Shown: positions 8,616 through 16,974 of the stretch, piece by piece
How positions within the stretch are numbered: the stretch's first letter is position 1
Layout of the letters: each line of letters starts with the position of its first letter
Source: Candidatus Fusicatenibacter merdavium
Lineage (GTDB): Bacteria > Bacillota > Clostridia > Lachnospirales > Lachnospiraceae
Assembly (NCBI GenBank): GCA_019115005.1
Contig: DXEK01000150.1
Span: 1-47,687 of the forward strand
Length of the DNA: 47,687 nucleotides
Direction of reading: 5' to 3'
Notes under the pieces: model-generated
What the model saw: the letters and a program-made list of their open reading frames with translations, nothing else
What the model was told of the DNA's origin: nothing
Databases searched by the model: none
Program-made: the position numbers and the translations under genes

Positions 8616-9893
8616 ATGAAAAAAGGAAGAGTAAGAGCGCTGCTCCCCATCGGAGTTTTCTTGGCATCGTTTCTGGGCATGGGGCTGCTCAGCGGCGATT
8701 TCAATACCATGCCGGCGGTGGTAGGGTTTCTGATTGCGCTGGCCGTGGCGTTTTTTCAGAATCCCTCATTGAATTTCGAGGAAAAAATAAAAGTGATCAC
8801 GAAAGGAGTGGGCGACGAGAACATCATTACTATGTGTCTGGTCTTCCTGGCGGCGGGCGGATTTTCCGGCGCGGTCCGGGCGGCCGGAGGCGTGGACAGT
8901 ACAGTAAATTTCTGTCTCTCTATCCTTCCGTCCTCCGTGGCGGTTATGGGCCTGATGCTGATCGGCTGCTTTATCTCTCTGTCTATGGGAACAAGTATGG
9001 GAACCATCGCCGCACTCTCGCCGATCGCCGCAGGCATCAGTGAAAAGACAGGATTTTCCGCGGCGTTGTGTATCGGCGCTGTGGTATGCGGGGCGATGTT
9101 CGGCGATAATCTGTCGATGATCTCCGATACGACCATCGCGGCAGTCAAGACCCAGGGTTGTGATATGAAGGACAAATTTAAGGCCAATTTTCTGATCGTG
9201 CTGCCTGCGGCAGTGGTATCGCTCCTGATCTTTTACCTGATCACCAGGCATGCCGAATACACGGTCAGCGGTGATCTGGAATATCATCTGCTGAAAATTC
9301 TTCCCTATCTGATCGTTCTGGCCGGCGCATTGATCGGTTTCAATGTGTTCGCTGTGCTGATCAGCGGGACGGTCCTTTCCCTGGCCGTGGGCGTGGCGAC
9401 GGGTGAAATTGGTGTATTTCAGATCTTTACATCTGTAGGCGACGGAGTGACCGGAATGTACGATATTACCGTGATCTCCATCCTGGTGGCCTGTGTGGTC
9501 GCTCTGATGCGGGAGTACGGAGGCATTGACTGTATTCTGTACTTTATTAAAAAGCGGATCCGCGGTCCGAAAGGCGCCCAGGTTGGGATTGCGGCTCTGA
9601 CGCTGCTGGTGGATCTGGCCACTGCCAATAACACCGTGGCCATCGTCATTGCCGGCCCAATCGCAAAAGAGGTGGCCCATGAATACAGGATCGAACCGAA
9701 GCGCACCGCTTCGCTGCTCGACATTTTCGCCTCTGTGGGCCAGGGACTTCTCCCCTATGGTGCCCAGCTTCTGCTTGCTGCCCAGGCAGCCGAAACGGCT
9801 CCGTTTGAGATCATGCCCTATCTGTATTATCCGTGGATGATGGGAATTTCGGCCCTGATTTTTATCTTTTTCGGAAAACAGCAGAAGGTCTGA
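8616..9893 (+). CDS. nhaC: NhaC-family Na+/H+ antiporter
   Basis: This 425-residue protein has about eleven hydrophobic spans and the family layout of NhaC antiporters, which exchange sodium for protons or couple ions to small acids such as malate/lactate. Visible family traits are MGTSMGTIAALSPIA, GAVVCGAMFGDNLSMISDTT and LATANNTVAIVIAGP; polar residues in such loops form the ion path in the family. The start at 8616 is chosen over 8586 because GAAAGGA lies 8 nt upstream of it. Substrate cannot be told from the sequence. It may be co-transcribed with the tRNA-editing genes, 88 nt on. Confidence 0.87.
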   Translation: MKKGRVRALLPIGVFLASFLGMGLLSGDFNTMPAVVGFLIALAVAFFQNPSLNFEEKIKVITKGVGDENIITMCLVFLAAGGFSGAVRAAGGVDSTVNFCLSILPSSVAVMGLMLIGCFISLSMGTSMGTIAALSPIAAGISEKTGFSAALCIGAVVCGAMFGDNLSMISDTTIAAVKTQGCDMKDKFKANFLIVLPAAVVSLLIFYLITRHAEYTVSGDLEYHLLKILPYLIVLAGALIGFNVFAVLISGTVLSLAVGVATGEIGVFQIFTSVGDGVTGMYDITVISILVACVVALMREYGGIDCILYFIKKRIRGPKGAQVGIAALTLLVDLATANNTVAIVIAGPIAKEVAHEYRIEPKRTASLLDIFASVGQGLLPYGAQLLLAAQAAETAPFEIMPYLYYPWMMGISALIFIFFGKQQKV

Positions 9894-9981
9894 CCGTTTT
9901 CGGACCTCTTTACACCGGGAAAACCCTGTAGTAAACTGTAGATGACAAAAAAAGAGGAATGACAGAAACCGGAGGTATCTC

Positions 9982-10869
9982 ATGAGTACGATAAAATTAT
10001 ACGAGACGGACGCATATCTCGGAGAATTTACGGCAATCGTGGAAAAATGCGTCAGCGAGACAGGAATCTTTAAAGTAGCGTTGAACCAGACTGCATTCTA
10101 CCCGGAGGGCGGCGGCCAGCCGGCGGACTGTGGAACACTGGGAAACGCGCGAGTGTTGGATGTGCAGGAAATCGACGGGGTCATCTGGCATACGGTGACG
10201 GAACTTCTGGAACCGGGAAAAGAAGTTGTGGGTAAGGTTGACTTTGAACGGCGGTTTTCCAACATGCAGAATCATACCGGGGAACATATCGTATCCGGCC
10301 TCGTGGCCCGGGAGTACGGTTATCATAATGTAGGATTCCATATGGGCAGCGAGGTGATCACCGTTGATTTTGACGGAGTGCTGACACAGGAGCAGCTGTT
10401 TGATATCGAGATGCAGGCCAACGACGCGGTTCTGAAGGACGTCCCGGTCACTGTATCTTATCCTTCCAGAGAGGAACTGGAGAGAACAGATTACAGAAGC
10501 AAAAAGGAAATCGAAGGCCAGGTGCGGCTGGTGACGGTGGAAGGCTATGACTGTTGTGCATGCTGCGGTACACATGTCTCTCATACGGGAGAGATCCGCC
10601 TGATCAAGATCCTCGGTGTTCAGCACTATAAAGGCGGCGTGCGTATTTCGATGCTTTGCGGAGAGAGAGCCTTCCGGGATTACATGGTGAAACACAGCAA
10701 CATTGTGGGGATCGCTCAGCTTCTCAGTGTGAAGCCGGAAGAGGCCGGAGACGCGGTCGTTCGGCTGAAGGAGAAAAATATAGAGTTGAAAAAAGAATTG
10801 AAGCAGCTGAAAAAGCAGATCAATGCAAAAGAATACAGCGAAAGACAAAAAGACGAGGCACAGAAATGA
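9982..10869 (+). CDS. alaX: AlaX-type alanyl-tRNA editing protein
   Basis: This 295-residue free-standing editing enzyme hydrolyses Ser-tRNA(Ala), and in some members Gly-tRNA(Ala), to prevent mistranslation. The AlaRS-like beta domain starts with TAFYPEGGGQP. The zinc ligands are H98 and H102 in HTGEH, and C194 and H198 in CCGTH. A C-terminal charged coiled coil (about 250-295) follows, as in the longer AlaX class. GGAGGTATCTC precedes the ATG. Its stop overlaps the start of the next editing gene by 4 nt, which implies translational coupling. Confidence 0.92.
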   Translation: MSTIKLYETDAYLGEFTAIVEKCVSETGIFKVALNQTAFYPEGGGQPADCGTLGNARVLDVQEIDGVIWHTVTELLEPGKEVVGKVDFERRFSNMQNHTGEHIVSGLVAREYGYHNVGFHMGSEVITVDFDGVLTQEQLFDIEMQANDAVLKDVPVTVSYPSREELERTDYRSKKEIEGQVRLVTVEGYDCCACCGTHVSHTGEIRLIKILGVQHYKGGVRISMLCGERAFRDYMVKHSNIVGIAQLLSVKPEEAGDAVVRLKEKNIELKKELKQLKKQINAKEYSERQKDEAQK

Positions 10870-11354
10870 GTAGGGAAAAAGAGATCAAAACGAATGCCAT
10901 GAGGATTCTGGAACGGCAGAAAATCCCCTATCAGGTACTTCAGTACGAGTGCGAAGAGTTTATCGACGGAATGCACAGCGCAGAGTTGACCGGCGCGCCG
11001 GTGGACCAGTCGTTTAAGACGTTGGTGGCGAAGGGAAAGAGCGGGCAGTACTACGTATTTGTTCTTCCGATTGCGAAGGAAGTGGATCTGAAAAAGGCCG
11101 CCCGCGCGGTCGGCGAAAAATCGGTGGAAATGATTCATGTGAAGGACATAACGGCGGTTACCGGTTATGTGCGCGGCGGATGCAGTCCGATCGGCATGAA
11201 AAAGCAGTTTCCGACGGTGGTGGAACAGTCTGCGGAGCAGTATGATCAGATTTATGTCAGCGGCGGACGGATCGGAACGACTTTGATCTTGTCTCCCGGG
11301 GATCTGCTCAGAGTCAGCCGGGCAAAGTACGGCGACTTTGCGGTGGAGGAGTGA
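10866..11354 (+). CDS. ybaK: YbaK/EbsC-family Cys-tRNA(Pro) deacylase
   Basis: This 162-residue protein of the YbaK/ProX editing family removes Cys, or a related amino acid, wrongly attached to tRNA(Pro). The key lysine of the family fits in QSFKTLVAKG, and GGCSPIGMKK and SGGRIGTTLILSPGDL are typical late motifs. The ATG overlaps the AlaX stop (ATGA), so the longer upstream frame in this phase is a shadow. The pairing of two tRNA quality-control enzymes in one coupled unit is a clear functional link. Confidence 0.9.
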   Translation: MSREKEIKTNAMRILERQKIPYQVLQYECEEFIDGMHSAELTGAPVDQSFKTLVAKGKSGQYYVFVLPIAKEVDLKKAARAVGEKSVEMIHVKDITAVTGYVRGGCSPIGMKKQFPTVVEQSAEQYDQIYVSGGRIGTTLILSPGDLLRVSRAKYGDFAVEE

Positions 11355-11464
11355 GAAAACGCCGGCAGACATTCCTGGCGGGGAGGACAATGGCAGTATA
11401 GGAGAGAATTGCAGAGTATCCGGAAAAAATCGTAAGAAATGAAAGAGACAAGGAGGAAGAGCAC

Positions 11465-11815
11465 ATGTTATTTTTGGAATACCCATCCTGCAGTACCTGC
11501 AAGAAGGCAAAAAAGTGGCTGGAGGAACATGAAGTACCGTATGAAGACCGTCACATTAAGGAGCAGAACCCTACAGTTTCCGAACTGAGAGAATGGCAGG
11601 AGAAAAGCGGGTTGGAATTAAAGAAGTTTTTTAACACCAGCGGCATGAAATACCGGGAGCTACAGCTGAAAGACAGACTTCCGCAGATGAGCGACGAGGA
11701 AAAGCTGGAGCTTCTGGCGTCCGACGGAATGCTGGTGAAACGCCCGCTGGTGATAGGCGACGATTTTGTGCTGGTGGGATTCAAGGTGAAAGAGTGGGAG
11801 GAAACGTTGGCGTAA
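11465..11815 (+). CDS. Spx/ArsC-family thioredoxin-fold protein
   Basis: This 116-residue protein has the ArsC/Spx/YffB fold: a CSTC redox pair near the start (Cys 9 and 12), KKAKKWLEEHEVPYEDRHI as the first helix-strand, and KRPLVIGDDFVLVGFK as the C-terminal cis-Pro region. It may be a glutaredoxin-like reductase or an Spx-like RNA polymerase-binding regulator of thiol stress. Keeping both Cys fits either role. It lacks the operon partners of a true arsenate resistance gene. AAGGAGGAAG lies before the ATG. It follows the tRNA-editing pair by 110 nt. Confidence 0.85.
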   Translation: MLFLEYPSCSTCKKAKKWLEEHEVPYEDRHIKEQNPTVSELREWQEKSGLELKKFFNTSGMKYRELQLKDRLPQMSDEEKLELLASDGMLVKRPLVIGDDFVLVGFKVKEWEETLA

Positions 11816-11934
11816 AGGATCAGAAACATCCGGTGAGAGCTGCGGCAGTCTGCCGGATGCAAAAAATCGCAGGAGAATAGTAGGATGCAGGCTACAGTAC
11901 CTGAACGGTCACGGCTGCAGATGGGAGGAACAAA

Positions 11935-13032
11935 ATGTATTGGGATATGGATCAGACGGCACGGCTGCAGGAAGGATATTCGCGCAGCATTAATTGGGAG
12001 AATCGAACGGGAGAAAAGGGAAAAGGTGGAATGGCGGAGAGCGTGCTCGGGCCGTCGAGGAAAGGTTCGCCCTGCATTCCCTGTGTGCGCGCCCATGAGA
12101 CAGTGACACTGGCGCAGATCGAAGGGACGGGGATCATCCGCCATATCTGGATGACCGTCACGGACAAAGTCAGTGACAGAAACCGGTACGTTCTCAGGGA
12201 TCTTGTCCTGAGAATGTACTGGGAGGGAGAGACAGAGCCTTCGGTGGAAACACCGCTGGGAGACTTCTTCTGCTGCGGATTTGGGGAGACGTATACGGTA
12301 AATTCCCTTCCCATTGTGGTGAACCCGGCCCGCGGATTCAACTGCTATTTTTCCATGCCGTTTCGGAAAAGCGCACGGATCACGCTGGAAAACCAGTGCG
12401 ACGAGGATATTCCGGCGTTCTTCTATCAGATTGATTACTGTCTGAAAAAATCTCTGCCGGAGGATATGGGATATTTTCATGCCCAGTGGAGACGGCAGAG
12501 GATGACAGAAAAGACAAAGGATTATGTGATCCTGGACCAGGTGAAAGGAAAAGGGCAGTATATAGGAACCTATATTGCTCTGACAGCTCTGGAACGTTAC
12601 TGGTACGGAGAAGGGGAAGTGAAATTCTATCTGGACGGCGACAGAGAGTATCCGACGATCTGCGGAACGGGGATGGAAGATTACTTTGGAGGCGCCTGGA
12701 GTTTTGCGTCCCAGGAAAACGGGAAGACTGTGGAAAATACCTTCTGTACCCCGTTTCTCGGCTATCCCTACTATTCCTGTCATGACATGAGAGTTCATAA
12801 CGATTACCATACGGACGACCATCTTCCCCAGAGAAGCTTTTACCGCTGGCATCTTCCGGATCCGGTCCTGTTTGAAAAGGACCTTCGGGTGACGATTCAG
12901 CAGATCGGAGTCTCCCATGGAGGATTGTTTGAGCGGCAGGATGACCTTGCCAGTGTTGCCTACTGGTATCAGACAGAACCCCATCAGCCGTTTGGACCGC
13001 TGATGGAAAGGAAAGACCGCTGGCCGAGATAA
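11935..13032 (+). CDS. GH172 (DUF2961) glycoside hydrolase
   Basis: The 365-residue product matches the DUF2961 jelly-roll family, now GH172, whose tested members act on alpha-fructofuranosides, difructose anhydrides or alpha-arabinofuranosides. The strongest signature is GTGMEDYFGGAW at residues 244-255, with the conserved Glu 248. The N-terminal strands around RHIWMTVTD and PLGDFFCCGFG also fit. No signal peptide is present, so it should act on imported oligosaccharides. GGGAGG precedes the start. A strong terminator closes the unit. Confidence 0.85.
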   Translation: MYWDMDQTARLQEGYSRSINWENRTGEKGKGGMAESVLGPSRKGSPCIPCVRAHETVTLAQIEGTGIIRHIWMTVTDKVSDRNRYVLRDLVLRMYWEGETEPSVETPLGDFFCCGFGETYTVNSLPIVVNPARGFNCYFSMPFRKSARITLENQCDEDIPAFFYQIDYCLKKSLPEDMGYFHAQWRRQRMTEKTKDYVILDQVKGKGQYIGTYIALTALERYWYGEGEVKFYLDGDREYPTICGTGMEDYFGGAWSFASQENGKTVENTFCTPFLGYPYYSCHDMRVHNDYHTDDHLPQRSFYRWHLPDPVLFEKDLRVTIQQIGVSHGGLFERQDDLASVAYWYQTEPHQPFGPLMERKDRWPR

Positions 13033-13040
13033 GTGAAGAA

Positions 13041-13108
13041 AAAACAGAAAAATACCCGGAAGACTGTAGGAAAACTGCGGCAGTCTTTCGGGTATTTTCT
13101 GTTTTTTT
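13041..13108 (+). terminator. Rho-independent terminator after GH172
   Basis: AAATACCCGGAAGACTG (about 13050-13066) pairs with CAGTCTTTCGGGTATTTT (13081-13098), with outer AAAACAG/CTGTTTT and a seven-T run to 13108. The A-rich left side could also serve the convergent beta-xylosidase gene. Confidence 0.9.
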
Positions 13109-13134
13109 ACAGCTTACGGCGGTTCTTCGTTGCA

Positions 13135-13150
13135 GTTCAGCTGGCTGAAC
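13135..13150. repeat. GTTCAG palindrome (family A core)
   Basis: GTTCAGCTGGCTGAAC with flanking GCA and TGTAACGG, lying between two convergent genes. It is the same core as at 26666-26681. Confidence 0.6.
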
Positions 13151-13168
13151 TGTAACGGTTCTTCTGAT

Positions 13169-15154
13169 TTACCAGAGGTTTTTCTTTGCTTCATCCGCCG
13201 AGGCAAACGGTCCCGGGATCACATGGGTTCCCCGGTGTTCGCCAAAGTAATCTCTGTCGAAGACGATTTCTGTTCCGTCCGGATTTTCAAAACGCTCTTC
13301 CGGTTCGAAGGCGCAGCCGAGGATATCACTGTTGACCATGCCGGTGGAGAAGTCTCCAAGGAATTCATACAGGTTGGTGGAAAGCACCGGTTTTCCGTCC
13401 TGACAGGTAACATCAACCGTCACTTCATGTTCCGTGTCAACGAGATGATCTGTCTCGTTTTTCCATGCTTTGGCGCCGTTGAAATAAACGTTGCCTTTTA
13501 CCCAGACAGGGAGCTTGTGGTCGTGGGCCGGAGCCAGCTTGGACATATCCGGAGTGTCCGTGTCCATATCGAACATTTTAATCCATTCTTCATAAGTCGG
13601 ATAATCATCCATCACATGTGTGCCGACCTCACGGTTTTCTTCATCGGTTCCCTCCGAGCTGTCGCGCAAGGTGACAAAAGGTTTTGCCGGCCATTTCTGT
13701 ACAAAAATATTATTGTAGAAACGGTCGTCTCCGTGGAGGATCGTCATAAAGCCCATGACTTCTGTACGGTGCGGGATATGGTACGGGGTATAACGTGGTC
13801 CGGTGCCGCCGCCGACACAGGTGAGAGCGCCGCAGATCAGATTATGTACCATCGCAACGCCTTCCGTCGCCATGCGGAGGGTTGCGTCCGACAGCAGGAT
13901 ATTGTTGTCGATCAGTGTGGGACCGTGGCCGACCTCCACAAAGATATCCTGGCTCATCATTCCGCCCTTCAGCTGCTTCGCAAATTCCGGTTTCTGGTTG
14001 TCATGGAAGAGATTCTGGGTAATACGGGTTCCCTGCGCTTCCCAGTCACACCAGATTCCCATGGTGCAGTGGTGAATATAATTGCGGCGGTAGGTGACGT
14101 CGATCGCTGCATGCATCTTGATTCCGGCGATCTCGGCGCCGCCCAGTTCCATCATATTGTTAATGTGATGGATGTGGTTGTCTTCGATGATCGAGAAGAC
14201 GCCGCCCATACGTCCGATGATGCCGCCCTGCTCGCAGTTGTGGATGTTGCAGCGGCGGACGATGTGACTGCCGACTTTCTCTTTTAGCCATCCGTGGTAC
14301 TGGCCGCGGCATACGGCGTCCCGCTCCATCTGTGTCGGGCTTTTTACATGCTTATAGGTAAAGTAATGGTCGTTGTCCGGATCCAGATATTTTCCCAGTG
14401 AGATTCCGGCGCATTTGCTGTTGCTGATCTCGCAGTCCTCAATGATCCAGCCTTTGGACCAGTGCGGGCCGATCATACCGTCCTGATATGCGGCCGGCGG
14501 CGCCCAGGTGGTTGCGGCTTTGTTGATGTTGAAGCCGCTGACTGTGATATAGCCGATGCCGGTTTCCGAGGGCATAAAGCATTCCCGGCGGACGTTGATC
14601 TCCACGTTTTCTTCGTTGGGATTTTTCCCCTGGAAGTTTGCGTAGATTACAGTCTCGCTGCCGTCCTGTTCCGCGTACCATTTATAGATAGAAGCTTCCG
14701 GTTCCCAGGAGCATTCGTAAACTTCGCCTTTGATACATGCGTCCAGATTCTCCGCCTCATACATCATTTTATCATTCAGATATACCGCGCCGGTATGTTT
14801 GCTGCGCCCTGCGAAGTACCAGTCGCCGTATACATAAGTCGTGTAGGGATTGTAGTTTCCGAATACGGAGTTATCGATCCGGCAGACCCAGACATTGTCC
14901 TGATACGGTTTCCAGTCCTTTACTTCTTCCGCGCCGGTGATTACCGCACCCAGGGGTTCTGTACTGCGGTAAGTGATCCTTGCATCCTCTGTGCCGGCAT
15001 TTTTCGGGTTGACGTATTCGCGGTAAACGCCCGGGGCAACCAGGACTTCGTCGCCCGGCTGAGCCGCCTGCGCCGCGTCATTGATGTGTTTGAACGGCAT
15101 TTCTTTTGAGCCGTTGCCGTCGCGGCCTGCGTTTGCATCGACATAGATTTTCAT
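13169..15154 (-). CDS. GH120 beta-xylosidase
   Basis: The 661-residue protein is a right-handed parallel beta-helix of family GH120, which removes xylose from the non-reducing end of xylo-oligosaccharides. It tracks the characterised Thermoanaerobacterium XylC closely as I recall it: VYREYVNPK, YANFQGKNPNEE, PHWSKGWIIED and STLPHSTEV-like HIPHRTEVMGF. The nucleophile should be Asp 370 in WCDWEAQGTR and the acid/base Glu 407 in FVEVGHGP. There is an extra stretch of about 14 residues between them. No signal peptide is present. The start at 15154 has GAGGAGG upstream; the longer frame to 15442 is intergenic. Confidence 0.88.
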   Translation of the reverse strand: MKIYVDANAGRDGNGSKEMPFKHINDAAQAAQPGDEVLVAPGVYREYVNPKNAGTEDARITYRSTEPLGAVITGAEEVKDWKPYQDNVWVCRIDNSVFGNYNPYTTYVYGDWYFAGRSKHTGAVYLNDKMMYEAENLDACIKGEVYECSWEPEASIYKWYAEQDGSETVIYANFQGKNPNEENVEINVRRECFMPSETGIGYITVSGFNINKAATTWAPPAAYQDGMIGPHWSKGWIIEDCEISNSKCAGISLGKYLDPDNDHYFTYKHVKSPTQMERDAVCRGQYHGWLKEKVGSHIVRRCNIHNCEQGGIIGRMGGVFSIIEDNHIHHINNMMELGGAEIAGIKMHAAIDVTYRRNYIHHCTMGIWCDWEAQGTRITQNLFHDNQKPEFAKQLKGGMMSQDIFVEVGHGPTLIDNNILLSDATLRMATEGVAMVHNLICGALTCVGGGTGPRYTPYHIPHRTEVMGFMTILHGDDRFYNNIFVQKWPAKPFVTLRDSSEGTDEENREVGTHVMDDYPTYEEWIKMFDMDTDTPDMSKLAPAHDHKLPVWVKGNVYFNGAKAWKNETDHLVDTEHEVTVDVTCQDGKPVLSTNLYEFLGDFSTGMVNSDILGCAFEPEERFENPDGTEIVFDRDYFGEHRGTHVIPGPFASADEAKKNLW

Positions 15155-15208
15155 GTGTTTGGCCTCCTCGTCTTCTATGGTCGCATTATTTGTATATGTT
15201 TTGAATCC

Positions 15209-15237
15209 ATCGTACACTATTTTGAATATACCGTCAA
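15209..15237 (-). promoter_or_regulatory. Promoter of the GH120 gene
   Basis: On the minus strand TTGACG (15237-15232), a 17-nt spacer and TACGAT (15214-15209), 55 nt before the start codon. The leader holds two TTCAAAA/CATATACAAA-like motifs that could bind a regulator. Confidence 0.65.
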
Positions 15238-15316
15238 GATGTGCGCAGTTCCTAAAAATTGTGAGAAAAAATTTCACATTTTTCACAAAAATAAGCTGTG
15301 AATCGTCTGAAAATAC

Positions 15317-15463
15317 TTGTATGTAGAGAGAAAATATGATATGCTGGAAAAGTAAAGAAGGAATATGCAGATCGTTCATATACCGGTCAGACAGTAGATT
15401 TTTTGGAGGACGCTCAGTGATATACACTGGGAGTCTGCCCATCTCTGTGCTGGCTGTTTTTTT
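15317..15463 (+). ncRNA. Possible small RNA transcript of unknown class
   Basis: TTGTAT (15317-15322), a 17-nt spacer and TATGCT (15340-15345) could start a transcript near 15352. It would include a CAGTG/CACTG hairpin (15417-15431) and end at a seven-T run (15457-15463). No strong stem is directly before the T-run and no known RNA family is recognised. It carries no plausible reading frame. Speculative. Confidence 0.25.
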
Positions 15464-15573
15464 ATCCCTGCGGACAGCGGGCTAAGCGGATATATCTGCA
15501 TTTCCATTTGGCGGCGCTGTGTGCCGGCGGCGCACGTTTAGTACCGGCCGAAGTGGAGTGAAGACCTGCTGGT
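15464..15573 (+). repeat. Family B repeat, copy 1
   Basis: Copy 1 aligns with 32964 and 35441 from CCTGCGGACAGCGGGCTAAG onward. It has hairpin I (about 15483-15511) with wobble pairs, hairpin II around GTGTGCCGGCGGCGCAC (15519-15535), and GAAGTGGAGTGAAGACCTGC. The terminal terminator-like hairpin of the other copies is absent; a family A palindrome follows instead. Confidence 0.7.
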
Positions 15574-15577
15574 AGCC

Positions 15578-15593
15578 GTTCAGCTGGCCGAAT
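15578..15593. repeat. GTTCAG palindrome (family A core), imperfect
   Basis: GTTCAGCTGGCCGAAT followed by TGTTATG. It directly abuts family B copy 1 and lies about 110 nt before the next gene. Confidence 0.5.
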
Positions 15594-15704
15594 TGTTATG
15601 ATGGCTGTGATCTTGCATGTCTCGGCCGTTTGACGATCAGGAAATTACGGCAGTCTGGCGATCAGATGCAGTCGGAAATGTTTAAAAACGAAAGGAGAAT
15701 GAAT

Positions 15705-16064
15705 ATGAATCCGTATTCCAGAAGTGAAAAAGGTTATGACAGACAGCTCGCGGCAAGCTACATCATTTATATGATGTGCGGAAGTCTCTTTCGGGAGAGT
15801 GTATGCACCAATCCGTGCGAGGAAAGACATCTGTATCTGCATTATGTCGGGATGCCTCTTCAGAAACAATATGAAATGGAGGAAGAAGTTCTGAAGCTGC
15901 TGGAACCAATGGAGGAAGAACTTCGCCGGCGTCTGGGAGAGCTGAAATGCGAGGTGCATTTTCAGATGACAGGAACTACGTATCAGATCCTTTTTGAAAC
16001 AGGAGGATTTGAGACGGTAACGGGAAATGTTGATGACAATGGAAAATTATGGATCGATTTTTAA
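15705..16064 (+). CDS. Conserved-looking protein of unknown function
   Basis: I do not recognise this 119-residue protein. It has a short hydrophobic patch (YIIYMMCG) that is too short for a sure membrane helix, a Cys pair near CTNPCEE, a charged amphipathic helix in the middle (MEEEVLKLLEPMEEELRRRL) and a strand-rich end. It is likely a small cytoplasmic protein. The ATG at 15705 is favoured over 15699 because AAAGGAG is 7 nt upstream of it. It is flanked by family A and family B repeats on both sides, with no neighbour within an operon distance. Confidence 0.6.
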   Translation: MNPYSRSEKGYDRQLAASYIIYMMCGSLFRESVCTNPCEERHLYLHYVGMPLQKQYEMEEEVLKLLEPMEEELRRRLGELKCEVHFQMTGTTYQILFETGGFETVTGNVDDNGKLWIDF

Positions 16065-16072
16065 AGAAAAGG

Positions 16073-16189
16073 GAACTGTTATGGCATCCAGCCATTGAGC
16101 ATCACTTCGCGATGAACTTGGATGCCCACAGACACTATGTCTTCAGCCGGGTCTGCGCAGTATGCGCAGACCCGGCTGAATTGTTATAG
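16073..16189 (-). repeat. Family A repeat, copy 1 (reverse orientation)
   Basis: It reads GAACTGTTATGGCATCCAGC at the left and CCCGGCTGAATTGTTAT at the right. Inside are a GGCATCCA/TGGATGCC hairpin (16083-16126) and a perfect CAGCCGGGTCTGCGCA/TGCGCAGACCCGGCTG hairpin (16144-16178). It is the reverse complement of the copies at 33270 and 42458 and starts 9 nt after the preceding stop codon. Confidence 0.8.
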
Positions 16190-16378
16190 ATCACGTCCGA
16201 TTTTCTGAAAAAAGCAGCAATAAAACTTTAGTGCTAAATTTGTATATATTTTTTTATGAAAAATGAAAGGAACAATAAAAAACCGAAACCTTTCACATGG
16301 TTGAAGAAAAATCTGATCAAATTTTCATACGACCATTTGTCAGCAATTCACAAATCCGAAAAACTTGTCGAAAAACGC

Positions 16379-16407
16379 TGGACAAACAAAAAATCCATGG
16401 ATATAAT
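16379..16407 (+). promoter_or_regulatory. Promoter of the Tad operon
   Basis: TGGACA (16379-16384), a 17-nt spacer and a perfect TATAAT (16402-16407). It lies 40 nt before the TTG start codon of the first tad gene, so the leader is about 33 nt. Confidence 0.75.
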
Positions 16408-16446
16408 GACGTCACAATCAAACAGAACAGCAGGAGGTGATACAGA

Positions 16447-16974
16447 TTGAGCCTGCAGCATTGTCTGGTCTTGACAGCTGCATCGGGTGCGGTATTGATG
16501 GATTTAAAAACAGGAGAAATAGCGAATGGCTGGATTGTGATACTATGGCTTATCGGTTTTCTGACGGAAGTTCTGAGCCGTGGAGCTATCGGGTTTCTCA
16601 CATTTCTGTTCGGCGCGTTGCTGCCGATTCTGACACTTTTCTGGTTATTTTGTTTCCGGATGATCGGCGCAGGTGATATTAAATTGTTTTCAGCCCTTGG
16701 AGGCTTTCTTGGACCTGTGGCAATTCTAAAATGCATCTGTCTGTCGTTTGCCTTTGGCGCGATTCTATCTATAGGCATTTTACTTATCTGCGGAAACATT
16801 CGTCAACGTCTTTTCAAATTCACCACTTATATCCAACACTTTTTTTTATCAAAATTACAGAGAAAAACTACAGTTCCGATTCCCTATCGTGACGGGAAGT
16901 GGGGGATGGAGTGCATCCATTTTTCGGTTCCTATCCTGCTTGCAGTTTTGCTCTGGTTAGGAGGCTTCTATTGA
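16447..16974 (+). CDS. tadV: Prepilin peptidase A24 (TadV/CpaA-like), first copy
   Basis: This 175-residue integral membrane aspartic protease cleaves the leader of pilin-like proteins. The first catalytic Asp is in LMDLKTGEIANGW and the second in the GxGD motif of GAGDIKL; most of the protein is hydrophobic helix. It starts with TTG at 16447, fixed by AGGAGGTGA 7 nt upstream. Its stop overlaps the TTG start of the next gene. It opens the Tad operon; likely substrates are the Flp1-like pilin and the TadE-like proteins encoded downstream. A second peptidase of the same family lies at 24055. Confidence 0.88.
   Translation: MSLQHCLVLTAASGAVLMDLKTGEIANGWIVILWLIGFLTEVLSRGAIGFLTFLFGALLPILTLFWLFCFRMIGAGDIKLFSALGGFLGPVAILKCICLSFAFGAILSIGILLICGNIRQRLFKFTTYIQHFFLSKLQRKTTVPIPYRDGKWGMECIHFSVPILLAVLLWLGGFY

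Noticed and set aside
11551..12984. 477-residue minus-strand frame opposite Spx-like and GH172 genes
   Set aside because: It spans two real genes on the other strand and has no motif or ribosome binding site.
15155..15442. N-terminal extension of the GH120 frame
   Set aside because: The start at 15154 has a GAGGAGG site and matches the known GH120 N terminus; the promoter lies inside the supposed extension.
16256..16450. 64-residue Lys/Asn-rich frame before the Tad operon
   Set aside because: There is no ribosome binding site, composition is low-complexity, and it overlaps the operon promoter and the TTG start of the first tad gene.
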